From the NCBI RefSeq assembly GCF_010211755.1, contig NZ_PDWR01000016.1:16596-80595 (forward strand): 64,000 nt of DNA. The letters run 5' to 3'. Position 1 is the first letter of the stretch; the number at the start of each line of letters is the position of its first letter. The DNA is from Pseudoxanthomonas sangjuensis (lineage in GTDB: Bacteria > Pseudomonadota > Gammaproteobacteria > Xanthomonadales > Xanthomonadaceae). This document shows positions 17,451-28,394 of this stretch, in pieces. Made by a program: the position numbers and the translations under genes. The notes under the pieces were generated by a model. That model was not told where the DNA came from, did no database searches, and saw nothing but the letters and a program-made list of their open reading frames with translations.

Positions 17451-17669
17451 ATGAACGATTCGCTGAAAACCCTGGTCGTCATTGCGTTCCTGGCCGTGAT
17501 CCTGTGGAACCTGGGCGCCGGCCTGTACTACCTGCTGGTCGACAAGGGCCAGAGCAAGCGCACGGTCAACGCACTCACCCGGCGCATCGCCTTCTCGGTG
17601 GGGCTGATCCTGCTGCTGATCCTGGCCATCTACATGGGCTGGATCAAGCCGCACGGCGTCGGCGCCTGA
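17451..17669 (+). CDS. DUF2909 twin-transmembrane protein
   Basis: 72 residues: two helices (LVVIAFLAVILWNLGAGLYYL and IAFSVGLILLLILAIYMGW) flanking a basic loop (DKGQSKRTVNALTRR). This DUF2909 pattern is regularly found inside cytochrome c oxidase clusters. It is the only plus-strand gene in the cluster, divergent from SURF1 and convergent with ctaE. Role unknown, probably oxidase assembly. Confidence 0.85.
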   Translation: MNDSLKTLVVIAFLAVILWNLGAGLYYLLVDKGQSKRTVNALTRRIAFSVGLILLLILAIYMGWIKPHGVGA

Positions 17670-17677
17670 AGCCTCAA

Positions 17678-17868
17678 AAGCCCTTCTCCCGTCGGGACAG
17701 GGGTTGGGGTGAGGGTTCGGCGGAGTCATATCGCTCGCACTCGCGGCAAGCCAACCGCGTTCTTCCATTCGCTCGCTGAATTGACGCGAGGATTCGAGCA
17801 TCGCTGTTCCTGCCGAACCCTCATCCGGCGCTGCGCGCCACCTTCTCCCAAGGGGAGAAGGGAACGGC
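17678..17868. repeat. Dispersed inverted-repeat element between DUF2909 and ctaE
   Basis: The ends are complementary: CCCTTCTCCC with GGTGAGGGTTCGG at the left, and CCGAACCCTCATCC with GGGAGAAGGG at the right, enclosing about 115 bases with no gene. Related elements at 10.8, 32.3 and 48.9 kb show it is a mobile non-coding repeat. It fills most of the intergenic space. Confidence 0.65.
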
Positions 17869-17869
17869 G

Positions 17870-18757
17870 TCAAAGCACGTAGACGAACAGGAACAGGCCC
17901 AGCCAGACCACGTCGACGAAGTGCCAGTACCACGCGACGGCTTCGAACGCGAAGTGGTTGTCCTTGTCGAAGTGGCCGCGCGCGCAGCGCAGCCAGATCA
18001 CCGCCAGCATGATCGTGCCCAGGGTCACGTGCGCGCCGTGGAAGCCGGTCAGCATGAAGAAGGTCGAGCCGTAGATGCCCGAGCCCAGGGTCAGGTTCAA
18101 CGCGTGGTAGGCGTGGATGTATTCGCTGGCCTGGAAGTACAGGAACAGCGCGCCAAGCGCCACCGTCGCGCCCAGCCAGAACAGCAGCGACTTGCGGTGC
18201 CCGGCCTTCAGCGCGTGGTGGGCGATGGTGACGGTCACGCCCGACGACAGCAGGATCAGCGTGTTGAGCAGCGGCAGGCCCCACGCCGGAATGGTCTGGA
18301 ACGCACCGCCGACCGCGCCCGGGCCGTTGCTCGGCCAGGCGTTGCTGAAGCCCTGCCACAGCAGGCTGTTGGTCATCACGCCGTCGCCTTCGCCGCCCAG
18401 CCACGGCATCGCGAACTGGCGCGTGTAGAACAGCGCGCCGAAGAACGCGGCGAAGAACATCACCTCGGAGAAGATGAACCAGACCATGCCCATCCGGAAC
18501 GAGGTGTCCACCTGCTTGTTGTAGTGGCCGCGGATCGATTCGCGGATCACGTCGCCGAACCACATGAACAGCGTGGCCAGTAGCATCAGCACGCCGGCGA
18601 AGAACACCCACTTGCCCCAGGCGACCTCGTTGATCCAGCTGGCCACGCCGACCATCGTGGTGAACATGGCGATGGAGCCGGCGAACGGCCACTTGCTGCC
18701 GTGCGGGACGAAGTAGGCGTCGGCGTGGGCGGCGTGCGAGTCGTGCGAATGGGACAT
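17870..18757 (-). CDS. ctaE: Cytochrome c oxidase subunit III
   Basis: 295 residues, seven predicted helices: YFVPHGSKWPFAGSIAMF at the start, FIFSEVMFFAAFFGALFYTR with the conserved Glu, GFHGAHVTLGTIML, and VAWYWHFVDVVWLGLFLFVYV at the end. It forms the third core subunit of the aa3 oxidase and binds structural lipids. The internal loop (WLGGEGDGVMTNSLLWQ and so on) is longer than in mitochondrial COX3, as is usual in this family. Confidence 0.96.
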   Translation of the reverse strand: MSHSHDSHAAHADAYFVPHGSKWPFAGSIAMFTTMVGVASWINEVAWGKWVFFAGVLMLLATLFMWFGDVIRESIRGHYNKQVDTSFRMGMVWFIFSEVMFFAAFFGALFYTRQFAMPWLGGEGDGVMTNSLLWQGFSNAWPSNGPGAVGGAFQTIPAWGLPLLNTLILLSSGVTVTIAHHALKAGHRKSLLFWLGATVALGALFLYFQASEYIHAYHALNLTLGSGIYGSTFFMLTGFHGAHVTLGTIMLAVIWLRCARGHFDKDNHFAFEAVAWYWHFVDVVWLGLFLFVYVL

Positions 18758-18788
18758 GGCGTCGGTTCCGTTGCGTTCCGCTGTGCGT

Positions 18789-19403
18789 CTAGGGCGCCGC
18801 GTGCGTGGCGGCGGTGGCGACCTGGCCGGGTTGCGCGGCCGGGGCGTCGTTGTTGGAGGAGGCCAGGCGCTCGGTGAGCGCGTCGTTCTTGAAGAACGTG
18901 TACGACAGGGTGATCGTCTTCACGTCGTCGGGCAGGTTCGCGTCGACGAAGAAGCGCACCGGCATGTCGCGGCTTTCGCCCGGCTGCAGGGTCTGCGCGG
19001 TGAAGCAGAAGCACTCGGTCTTGGTGAAGTAGCCCGAGGCGCGTGCCGGCGCCACCGACGGCGCGGCGCTGCCGACGATGGCGCGCTTGCCGTCGTTGCG
19101 GGCGAAGTACTTCGCCTCGTACAGCTTGCCCGGCACCACCTGCAGCGTCGCCTGTTCCGGATGGAAGGCCCACGGCAGCCTGGAGTTGACGCTGCCGTCG
19201 AACTGCACGGTGACCGTGCGCTCGCGCGGCGCCGCGGCGACCGCGGCCTTGTCCGAGCCCGGGCCCTGTTCGAGGCGGATGCCGAACACCTTCTCGCAGG
19301 CCACCCGGTACAGCGGCACCAGCGAGAAGGTCAGCACGAACGCGAGCGCGACCACGCCGAGCAGCTTGGCCAATCCGGCGTTGCGGGCGACCGGCGCATT
19401 CAT
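18789..19403 (-). CDS. ctaG: Cytochrome c oxidase assembly protein CtaG/Cox11
   Basis: 204 residues. One N-terminal helix (LLGVVALAFVLTFSLVPLYRVACEKVFG) is followed by an immunoglobulin-like copper-binding domain with the diagnostic ECFCFTAQTL motif (two Cys) and MPVRFFVDANLPDDVKTITLSYTFF. Cox11 delivers copper to the CuB site in subunit I. The start at 19403 overlaps the stop of the 48-aa gene as ATGAATG. An Ala/Pro-rich tail of about 20 residues is extra. Confidence 0.95.
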   Translation of the reverse strand: MNAPVARNAGLAKLLGVVALAFVLTFSLVPLYRVACEKVFGIRLEQGPGSDKAAVAAAPRERTVTVQFDGSVNSRLPWAFHPEQATLQVVPGKLYEAKYFARNDGKRAIVGSAAPSVAPARASGYFTKTECFCFTAQTLQPGESRDMPVRFFVDANLPDDVKTITLSYTFFKNDALTERLASSNNDAPAAQPGQVATAATHAAP

Positions 19404-19546
19404 CGCGCCAGCACCCCGGACAGGATGAAGCCGACGTAGATCAGCACGGCGATGGCGCCGACCCACGCCGCCGTGCGCGCGGCGCGCTTGCGGCGCGCGG
19501 CCAGCTCGTCGTTGGAACCATTCCTGCTGGAAGCCGGCCCGGCCAT
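19400..19546 (-). CDS. 48-residue single-helix protein between ctaD and ctaG
   Basis: The ATG at 19546 follows the ctaD stop by 10 bases and the TGA overlaps the ctaG start. The protein has a polar, basic N-terminal half (SSRNGSNDELAARRKRAARTAA) and one helix (WVGAIAVLIYVGFILSGVLA). It matches the size and place of the cytochrome oxidase small assembly proteins annotated in proteobacterial cta operons. The tight coupling on both sides is the main evidence that it is real. Confidence 0.75.
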   Translation of the reverse strand: MAGPASSRNGSNDELAARRKRAARTAAWVGAIAVLIYVGFILSGVLAR

Positions 19547-19556
19547 CGCGTCCGGC

Positions 19557-21167
<1,611 letters not shown>

Positions 21168-21197
21168 GGGCGACTTACCTTCGGAATGGGCGTTCGA

Positions 21198-22163
21198 TCA
21201 GCCGGCCGCGGGCGCGGCGACTGCGGAATCGGTGCGCGCCGCGGTGGGCGCGGCTGCGGCGGGGTCCGGCTCGGGCGCCGGCTCCGCCGGGGCGGGTTCC
21301 GCGGGCGCGGCCTCGGCCGGCGCGGCCGGCTTCTTCGATGCCAGCCACTGCTTGAACTCTTCCTTCGACACCGCCTGCACCACCACCGGCATGAAGCCGT
21401 GGTCCTTGCCGCACAGTTCGGCGCACTGGCCGCGGTACGTGCCGGGGGTCTGGATGTCGGTCCACGCCTCGTTGACGATGCCGGGGATCGCGTCCTGCTT
21501 CCAGCCCAGCGCCGGCACCCACCAGGCGTGGATCACGTCGTCGGCGGTCAGCACGAAGCGGATCTTGGTGTCGACCGGCAGCACCAGCGGGTTGTCGACT
21601 TCCAGCAGGTAGTGCGGGTTGTTCTCCAGCGTGGCGACGGCGTGGCTCTGGCGCAGGGCGTTGGATTCGCGCGCCAGGCGGCTGGTGAACTCGACGCCCT
21701 CGCCCAGGTACTCGTACTTCCACATCCACTGGTAGCCGGTGACCTTGACCGTCATCTCGGCGTCGCGGGTGTCGTACATCGCGATCAGCTTCTTCGTGGC
21801 CGGGAACGCCATCGCCACCAGGATGACGATCGGGATCGCGGTCCAGATGATCTCGGCGACGGTGTTGTGGCTGAACTGGGCGGCGACCGCGCCCTTCGAC
21901 TTGCGGAACCTGAACATGGCCACGGCCATGGCGCCGAACACGATCACGCCGATGACCACGCAGACCCACAGCGCGATCATGTGCGCGTCGTAGGCGTGCT
22001 GCGCGGAGGCGGTGACGCCGCGGCCCATGTTCAGCTGCCACGGCTTCGGATCGGCCGTCTGGGCCAGGGCCAGCGCCGGTGCCATCGATCCCAGCGCCAG
22101 CGGCAGCCCCTTCCCCAGCACGCTGCCGCGCAACCGCTTGCCCCCCCCTTTCCCTTGCGTCAT
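21198..22163 (-). CDS. ctaC: Cytochrome c oxidase subunit II
   Basis: 321 residues. A signal/leader segment is followed by two helices (IALWVCVVIGVIVFGAMAVAM and AEIIWTAIPIVILVAMAFPA), then the CuA cupredoxin domain with VIHAWWVPALGWKQDAIPG and GQCAELCGKDHGFMPVVV (two Cys, Glu, His, Met ligands). An Ala/Pro/Glu-rich tail of about 45 residues replaces the cytochrome c domain of caa3 types, so this is an aa3-type subunit with an extended low-complexity end. It is the first gene of the minus-strand oxidase operon. Confidence 0.96.
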   Translation of the reverse strand: MTQGKGGGKRLRGSVLGKGLPLALGSMAPALALAQTADPKPWQLNMGRGVTASAQHAYDAHMIALWVCVVIGVIVFGAMAVAMFRFRKSKGAVAAQFSHNTVAEIIWTAIPIVILVAMAFPATKKLIAMYDTRDAEMTVKVTGYQWMWKYEYLGEGVEFTSRLARESNALRQSHAVATLENNPHYLLEVDNPLVLPVDTKIRFVLTADDVIHAWWVPALGWKQDAIPGIVNEAWTDIQTPGTYRGQCAELCGKDHGFMPVVVQAVSKEEFKQWLASKKPAAPAEAAPAEPAPAEPAPEPDPAAAAPTAARTDSAVAAPAAG

Positions 22164-22352
22164 TGCCCAGACCCTTGCTGTGTCGTCGGTCGCGGCCGCG
22201 GGCGGCCGCCGGTGTGATCCCGCAAACGACGGCCGCTCACCCGGCCGCGGAAAACAACCGGATGGTAGCCTTGCGCCCGCGACGGCGGCAAGCTGCGAAG
22301 CCGCACGCGGGCGTGACGCAGGGACTAAAATGCCCGGCTTGCTTCCGCCTTC

Positions 22353-25300
22353 ATGGCCGCCATGACCCCGAACACCGCCCCTCGTACCGCCGCGGCCGCC
22401 GCTTCGCCGCCGGGCCCGATCCTTTCCCCCGAACTGCCGCCCGCCCCGGCCCCGCTGCGCGCCGCGATCACCGCCGCGTACCTGCGCGACGAGGCCGAGC
22501 ACGTGCGCGAACTGCTGGCGCAGGCGCGCCTGCCGGCCGACGAGCAGGCGCGCGCGCAGGCGCTCGCCGCCGACCTGGTCGAACGGGTGCGCCGCCGCGC
22601 CCGGGACCAGGGCGCGATCGAGGCCTTCATGCGCCAGTACGACCTCGGCAGCGAGGAAGGCGTGCTGCTGATGTGCGTGGCCGAGGCATTGCTGCGCATC
22701 CCCGACCAGGACACCGCCGACCGGCTGATCCGCGACAAGCTGGGCGACGCGGACTGGGAGAAGCACCTGGGCCAGAGCGACTCGGTGCTGGTCAACGCCT
22801 CGACCTGGGGGCTGATGCTGACCGGCAAGCTGGTGGCGCTGAACGACCTGACCCGCGCCGACGTGCCGGGCGCGTTCCAGCGGCTGGTCGGCCGGGTCGG
22901 CGAGCCGGTGATCCGCCTGGCCGTGCGCCAGGCGATGCGGATCATGGGCCACCAGTTCGTGATGGGCCGGACCATCGGCGAAGCGCTGGCGCGTTCGCGC
23001 AAGGGCGGCAACGCCAGCTACCGCTATTCGTTCGACATGCTCGGCGAGGGCGCGCTGACCGCGAAGGACGCCGCGCGCTACCTCGACGCCTACCGCATGG
23101 CGATCCGCGCGATCGGCGCGACCGGGCCTTTCGACGACGTGTTCGCCGCGCCGAGCATCTCGATCAAGCTGTCGGCGCTGCACCCGCGCTACGAGCACGC
23201 CAAGCGCGAACGGGTGATGGCCGAACTGGCGCCGGCGGTGCTGGAACTGGCGCGGCTGGCCAGGTCGTTCGGTATCGGCTTCACCATCGACGCCGAGGAA
23301 GCCGACCGCCTGGAGCTGTCGCTGGACCTGATCGAGGCGACCTTCTCCGACAAGTCGCTCGACGGCTGGGAAGGCTACGGCCTCGCCGTGCAGGCCTACC
23401 AGAAGCGCACGCCGTACGTGATCGACTTCCTCGCCGACCTCGCCCGCCGCGTCGGCCGGCGCATGCCGGTGCGGCTGGTCAAGGGCGCGTACTGGGACGC
23501 CGAGGTCAAGCGCGCGCAGATCGACGGCCACCCGGGCTACCCGGTGTTCACCCGCAAGCCGAACACCGACGTGTCGTACCTGGCCAACGCGAAGCGCCTG
23601 TTCGGCCACGGCGACGCGATCTACCCGATGTTCGCCACCCACAACGCACAGACCATCGCCGCGATCCGCTCGATCGCGCAGGGCCGCCCGTACGAGCACC
23701 AGAAGCTGCACGGCATGGGCGACGACCTGTACGCCGAAGTGATCCCGGCCGACCGCCTGGGCGTGCCGTGCCGGGTGTACGCGCCGGTCGGCTCGCACGA
23801 GGACCTGCTGCCGTACCTGGTGCGGCGCCTGCTCGAGAACGGCGCCAACTCCAGCTTCGTCAACCGCATCACCGACGAGGACGTACCGATCGACGAACTG
23901 ATCCGCGACCCGGTGGAGGTGGTGTCGAACTTCGAATCCATCCCGCATCCGCGCATCCCGCTGCCGCGCGACCTGTACCGCAACCAGCCGGCTCCGTACC
24001 CGACTTCCGACAGAGACAATTCCATGGGCGCCAACCTCGCCAACGACAACGACCTGCGCGCGCTGGCCGAGCGCGTCAACGCCGCGATCAAGCCATGGCG
24101 CGCCGCGCCGCTGGTGCCGGGCGCGGTGGTTTCGGCTTCGGCGCTGCCGGTGACGAATCCCGCCGACCGCCGGCAGAAGGTCGGCGAATGGCAGCCGGCC
24201 GACGCCGGCGTGGTCGAGAAGGCGCTGGCCAACGCGACCGCCGCGCAGCCGGCGTGGGACCGCGCGCCGGCGGCGAGCCGCGCCGCGCTGCTGGAACAGG
24301 CGGCGAACCTGCTGGAGCAGCGCATGCCCGAGTTCATCGCGCTGTGCGTCAAGGAAGCCGGCAAGACCATCCCCGACAGCGTCGCCGAAGTGCGCGAGGC
24401 GGTCGACTTCCTGCGCTACTACGCGGCGCAGGCGCGCGCGCAGTTCGGCGCGCCGGAGAAGCTGCCGGGGCCGACCGGCGAATCGAACGAGCTGCGCCTG
24501 CACGGCCGCGGCGTGTTCGTCTGCATCAGCCCGTGGAACTTCCCGCTGGCGATCTTCCTGGGCCAGGTCTCCGCGGCGCTGGCCGCCGGCAACAGCGTGA
24601 TCGCCAAGCCGGCCGAACAGACCAACCTGGTCGGCTTCCACGCGGTGAAATTGCTGCACGAGGCCGGCATCCCGGAGACGGTGCTGCAGTTCGTGCCCGG
24701 CGACGGCGCCACGGTCGGCGCGGCGCTGACCAAGGATCCGCGCGTGGCCGGCGTCGCCTTCACCGGTTCGACCGAGACCGCGCGCGCGATCAACCGCGCG
24801 CTGGCCGCGCGCGACGCCGCGATCGGCGTGCTGATCGCCGAGACCGGCGGGCAGAACGCCTTCATCGCCGACAGCTCCGCGCTGCCGGAACAGCTGGTCA
24901 AGGACGCGCTCGCTTCCGCCTTCACCTCCGCCGGCCAGCGCTGCTCGGCCGCGCGCGTGCTGTTCGTGCAGGACGACATCGCCGACAAGGTCACGACGAT
25001 GCTGGCCGGCGCGATGGCCGAACTGAAGGTCGGCGACCCCGGCCTGCTGTCGACCGACGTCGGCCCGGTGATCGACGACGACGCGCTGAAGATCCTCGAG
25101 GCGCACGCCGAGCGCATGGCCCGGGAAGCGAAGCTGATCGCGGTCGCGCCGAGCGACGGCGCGACCGCGCACGGCACCTTCTTCGCCCCGCGCGCGTGGG
25201 AGATCGATTCGATCGACCGCCTGCAGCGCGAGGTGTTCGGCCCCGCGCTGCACGTGGTGCGCTGGAAGGCCGACGAACTGGACCAGGTCATCGACGCGGT

Positions 25301-25580
25301 CAACGCCACCGGCTACGGCCTGACCCTGGGCGTGCATTCGCGCATCGACGAAACCGTCGAGCGCATCGCCGCGCGGGTCAAGGTCGGCAACGTCTACGTC
25401 AACCGCAACCAGATCGGCGCGGTGGTCGGGGTGCAGCCGTTCGGCGGCCAGGGCCTGTCCGGCACCGGCCCGAAGGCCGGCGGCCCGCACTACCTGCCGC
25501 GCTTCGCCACCGAGCAGACCGTCACCGTCAACACCACCGCCGCCGGCGGCAATGCTTCGCTGCTGACCCTGGGCGAGTAA
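22353..25580 (+). CDS. putA: Bifunctional proline dehydrogenase / P5C dehydrogenase PutA (minimal type)
   Basis: 1075 residues. The N-terminal half is the FAD-dependent proline dehydrogenase barrel (SIKLSALHPRYEHAKR, VRLVKGAYWDAEVKRAQ, FATHNAQTIAAI). After about residue 560 comes the NAD-dependent P5C dehydrogenase with FVCISPWNFPLAIFLGQ, GVAFTGSTETARAINR and the catalytic Cys in SAGQRCSAARV. The N-terminal ribbon-helix-helix DNA-binding domain of E. coli PutA is absent, so this is the short catalytic form. Proline is oxidised to glutamate with electrons entering the quinone pool. A second ATG at 22362 is an equally possible start. Confidence 0.96.
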   Translation: MAAMTPNTAPRTAAAAASPPGPILSPELPPAPAPLRAAITAAYLRDEAEHVRELLAQARLPADEQARAQALAADLVERVRRRARDQGAIEAFMRQYDLGSEEGVLLMCVAEALLRIPDQDTADRLIRDKLGDADWEKHLGQSDSVLVNASTWGLMLTGKLVALNDLTRADVPGAFQRLVGRVGEPVIRLAVRQAMRIMGHQFVMGRTIGEALARSRKGGNASYRYSFDMLGEGALTAKDAARYLDAYRMAIRAIGATGPFDDVFAAPSISIKLSALHPRYEHAKRERVMAELAPAVLELARLARSFGIGFTIDAEEADRLELSLDLIEATFSDKSLDGWEGYGLAVQAYQKRTPYVIDFLADLARRVGRRMPVRLVKGAYWDAEVKRAQIDGHPGYPVFTRKPNTDVSYLANAKRLFGHGDAIYPMFATHNAQTIAAIRSIAQGRPYEHQKLHGMGDDLYAEVIPADRLGVPCRVYAPVGSHEDLLPYLVRRLLENGANSSFVNRITDEDVPIDELIRDPVEVVSNFESIPHPRIPLPRDLYRNQPAPYPTSDRDNSMGANLANDNDLRALAERVNAAIKPWRAAPLVPGAVVSASALPVTNPADRRQKVGEWQPADAGVVEKALANATAAQPAWDRAPAASRAALLEQAANLLEQRMPEFIALCVKEAGKTIPDSVAEVREAVDFLRYYAAQARAQFGAPEKLPGPTGESNELRLHGRGVFVCISPWNFPLAIFLGQVSAALAAGNSVIAKPAEQTNLVGFHAVKLLHEAGIPETVLQFVPGDGATVGAALTKDPRVAGVAFTGSTETARAINRALAARDAAIGVLIAETGGQNAFIADSSALPEQLVKDALASAFTSAGQRCSAARVLFVQDDIADKVTTMLAGAMAELKVGDPGLLSTDVGPVIDDDALKILEAHAERMAREAKLIAVAPSDGATAHGTFFAPRAWEIDSIDRLQREVFGPALHVVRWKADELDQVIDAVNATGYGLTLGVHSRIDETVERIAARVKVGNVYVNRNQIGAVVGVQPFGGQGLSGTGPKAGGPHYLPRFATEQTVTVNTTAAGGNASLLTLGE

Positions 25581-25790
25581 GCGCGCTTTCGCGGCACGGC
25601 CGCGCGCGCGCAATGAACGCCCGGCGCGCTTCGCCGGGCCGCAACGGGTAACCGCCAGCGGGTACGGACGCCCCATCGCAGCCCCGCGGCGGGGCGTTGC
25701 CGCCCGTCGGCGGCGGTCGCGCCTCGCTTGCCGTATGCTCTCGCGCCGTACCGGGTGTCCGGTACGGCGACGGGAGGCGGCCGAAGCGGC

Positions 25791-26960
25791 ATGACCACCG
25801 ATTTCCACGCCCTGCTGCTGGGCGACAACGCGCTGGCGCTGCTCCTGCTGGTGCTGTTCTGGTACGTCGCGCGGGTGTCCAGCGGCCTGCGCGGCATCGC
25901 GCTGTGGGGCATCGCGCACCTGGTCTACACCATCGGCGCGTCGCTGCTGGACGGCACCGCGCCGCTGCTGGAAGAGGCGGGCGACGCGCGCGGCGCGTGG
26001 TGGGCCGCCAACCTCGGCGGCCTGCTGGCCAGCAGCGGCATCGCCGGCCTGGCCTGGGCGGTGGTGCAGTTCGTCGAGCAGCGCGGCCCGCGGCCGGGCG
26101 ACGTCGCGCTGATGGCGTTCTGCGTGGCCGTTCCGCTCGGCGCGTGGATCGGCTCCGGCACGCTCAACGCGCAGGGCGGCGCGATGAGCGCGTCCGAGGT
26201 CGTGTCGCTGCTGGTGTCGATCTTCCACCTGCGCCGCCTGCGCGACGTGCCCGCCCTGCTGCCGGCGCGGCTGATCATGCTGGCGATGGCGGTGCTGGTG
26301 TTCCTGTACGCACGCGACCTGGGCGACGCGCTGGGCGGCCGCTACGGCGCCAACGAGGACTGGGTCGACATCGACTTGCCGACCTGGTTCCTGCTCAACT
26401 TCTGCATGCTGATGCTGTCGAGCTTCCGCGCCGCCGAGTCGTTGCGCCACGTCGCCCTGGTCGATCCGCTGACCGATGCGCTGAACCGCCGCGGCCTGGG
26501 CGTGCGGCTGCGCGGCGATTTCGTCCCGATCGGTTCGCGCGGGTCGGCGGTGATCGCGCTGGACCTGGACAGGTTCAAGCTGATCAACGACCGCCACGGC
26601 CACCCCGCCGGCGACGCGGTGCTCCGGTGCTTCTCCGACGCGGTGCGCACCTGCATCCGCAGCGGCGACCTGTTCGCGCGGGTCGGCGGCGAGGAATTCG
26701 TCGTGGTCCTGCACGACATTTCCGCGGACGACGCGCTGGGCATGGCCGAGCGCATCCGCCGCGAGGTCGCGCGCCAGCAGATCGCCGAAATCGCGCCGGA
26801 TCCGATCACGGTCAGCGTCGGCGTCGCCACCGGCGCCGATGCCGACGGGATCGACACGCTGATGCTCAACGCCGACGAGGCGCTGTACGAGGCCAAGCGC
26901 CTGGGCCGCAACCACGTGCGGGCGTGGCGTCCCGCCGGGGCGGCGAACCAGCAGGCATGA
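25791..26960 (+). CDS. Membrane diguanylate cyclase (GGDEF domain)
   Basis: 389 residues. The N-terminal 200 residues form five to six membrane helices with no known sensor signature. A GGDEF domain follows: DPLTDALNRRGLGVRL, ALDLDRFKLINDRHGHPAGD, and the active site RVGGEEFVVVL (GGEEF). An inhibitory I-site RSGD lies five residues before it, so the enzyme should make c-di-GMP under product inhibition. GGGAGG precedes the chosen ATG. A terminator follows directly. Confidence 0.93.
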   Translation: MTTDFHALLLGDNALALLLLVLFWYVARVSSGLRGIALWGIAHLVYTIGASLLDGTAPLLEEAGDARGAWWAANLGGLLASSGIAGLAWAVVQFVEQRGPRPGDVALMAFCVAVPLGAWIGSGTLNAQGGAMSASEVVSLLVSIFHLRRLRDVPALLPARLIMLAMAVLVFLYARDLGDALGGRYGANEDWVDIDLPTWFLLNFCMLMLSSFRAAESLRHVALVDPLTDALNRRGLGVRLRGDFVPIGSRGSAVIALDLDRFKLINDRHGHPAGDAVLRCFSDAVRTCIRSGDLFARVGGEEFVVVLHDISADDALGMAERIRREVARQQIAEIAPDPITVSVGVATGADADGIDTLMLNADEALYEAKRLGRNHVRAWRPAGAANQQA

Positions 26961-26985
26961 AAAACCCCGCCGCAGCGGGGTTTTT
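26959..26985. terminator. Bidirectional intrinsic terminator
   Basis: CCCCGC (26965-26970), loop CGCA, GCGGGG (26975-26980), flanked by an A run on the left and five T on the right. It can stop both the cyclase gene (plus) and fadL (minus), which converge here. Confidence 0.85.
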
Positions 26986-27008
26986 CCTTCCTTCCGCGTT
27001 GGCGCGGT

Positions 27009-28394
27009 TCAGAAGTTGTACTGCGCGGCGATGCCGAACAGGTCGGCGTGGCCGTCGAACTTGCCGGTCAGCAGCGAGGCGCTGGACGAGACCACGTTGA
27101 CGCTCGGGCTGTCGATCTCGATGCGCTCGTAGGCGGCGTCGACGCGGAACGCCGGCGACACCTGCCAGGTCAGGCCGATCGCATAGTTGGTGCGGTCGTT
27201 GTCGGGCAGGCGCGGGGTGCGGGTGTCGTCGTGGGTCGGGGTTTCGTCCTTGGCGATGCCCGCGCGGAAGGTGAAGGCGTCGTTGAAATCGAACTCGGCG
27301 CCCAGCGCGACGAAGTCGCTGTCGTTCCACTGGAAGTCCTCGGCGCCGATCGAGGCCCCGTTGCTGCGGCGCACGTCGACCTCGCGCAGCGACGACCAGT
27401 CGGTGCGCTGGTAGTCGGCCAGCAGGCGGAAGCTGTCGGTGAAGTCGTAGCGCACGCTGAGGGTGTCGACGCTCGGCAGGGTCAGCTTGGCGCCACCGGG
27501 GCCGTCGGCATAGGCGGCGGCGAGCGGGCCCATCGCGGCCTGCACCGCCGCCGGCACGGTGAAGTCGACCGTGCCTTCCAGTTCGTGGTCGATCTCGGAA
27601 CGGTGCGCATAGCCGATGGTCAGCTTGTCGGTCGGCTTGAACTGCGCGCCGAACAGCCAGCCCATGCCGGTGTCGTCGCCTTCCACCTTGAACGTGCCGT
27701 CGGCGGCCTGCGGGTGGAACGGGAACTGCGGGTTGAGGCAGTTGGCCGGGTTGCCCGACTGCAGGCACAGCGCCGAACCGAAGTCGATCGACTTGGACAG
27801 GGTCGCCTCGGCACGTTCCCAGATCAGGCCGGCGCCCAGCGAGAAGCGCTCGCTGAGTTCGACCGAAGCCGACAGGGTCAGGTCGACGACCTTCACGTCC
27901 GATTCCAGCGCGTGGTAGCGGCCGACCCAATCCGGCTCGTAGTCGGTCTTCAGGCCGAACGGCGCGCCGACGCTGGCGCCCAGGGTCAGCTTGTCGAAAT
28001 CGCCGCCCAGCGGCAGCACGAACGACAGGTTCGGCACCGGCGTGGCGTCGCCCGGATCGCCGCCGTCGCCGCCCTGCAGCGCCAGCGCGGGGGCCGCCGT
28101 CGGCACCGCCTGCACCAGCGGCGCCGCGGCGTAGCCGCCGCCCTCGAAGCTGGCGGTCAGGTCGATGACGGTGACGTCGGCGCGGATGGACTTGCTGTCG
28201 AAGCTGGACATCGCGGCCGGGTTGCCCGACACCACGGTGGGATCGCCGTTGTACACGGCGCTGCCGGCGCCGGCACGGCCAACGTTGGCAACGCTGGATT
28301 CGCGCAGCTGGAAGCCGGAGGCGTGGGCCTGGCCCATCGCCAGGGCGCCGGCGATGCCGATGGCCAGCGCGGAAATGCGGGTAATGCTCGTCAT
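27009..28394 (-). CDS. fadL: FadL-type outer-membrane transport protein
   Basis: 461 residues. The start at 28394 has GGAG 8 bases upstream and opens a signal peptide (ALAIGIAGALAMGQAHA). The mature N-terminus SGFQLRESSVANVGRAGAG and the NPA motif (VSGNPAAMSSF) are signatures of the FadL/TodX family. A 14-strand beta barrel with a hatch is expected, and the last residue is Phe, as outer-membrane barrels prefer. It takes up long-chain fatty acids or other hydrophobic compounds. It converges with the cyclase gene at a shared terminator. Confidence 0.93.
   Translation of the reverse strand: MTSITRISALAIGIAGALAMGQAHASGFQLRESSVANVGRAGAGSAVYNGDPTVVSGNPAAMSSFDSKSIRADVTVIDLTASFEGGGYAAAPLVQAVPTAAPALALQGGDGGDPGDATPVPNLSFVLPLGGDFDKLTLGASVGAPFGLKTDYEPDWVGRYHALESDVKVVDLTLSASVELSERFSLGAGLIWERAEATLSKSIDFGSALCLQSGNPANCLNPQFPFHPQAADGTFKVEGDDTGMGWLFGAQFKPTDKLTIGYAHRSEIDHELEGTVDFTVPAAVQAAMGPLAAAYADGPGGAKLTLPSVDTLSVRYDFTDSFRLLADYQRTDWSSLREVDVRRSNGASIGAEDFQWNDSDFVALGAEFDFNDAFTFRAGIAKDETPTHDDTRTPRLPDNDRTNYAIGLTWQVSPAFRVDAAYERIEIDSPSVNVVSSSASLLTGKFDGHADLFGIAAQYNF

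Noticed and set aside
22164..26915. A very long open minus-strand frame continuous with ctaC and opposite putA and the cyclase gene
   Set aside because: It reads as low-complexity Arg/Gly/Ala/Val sequence, a third-codon-position artefact of high-GC genes on the plus strand; the true ctaC begins at 22163.
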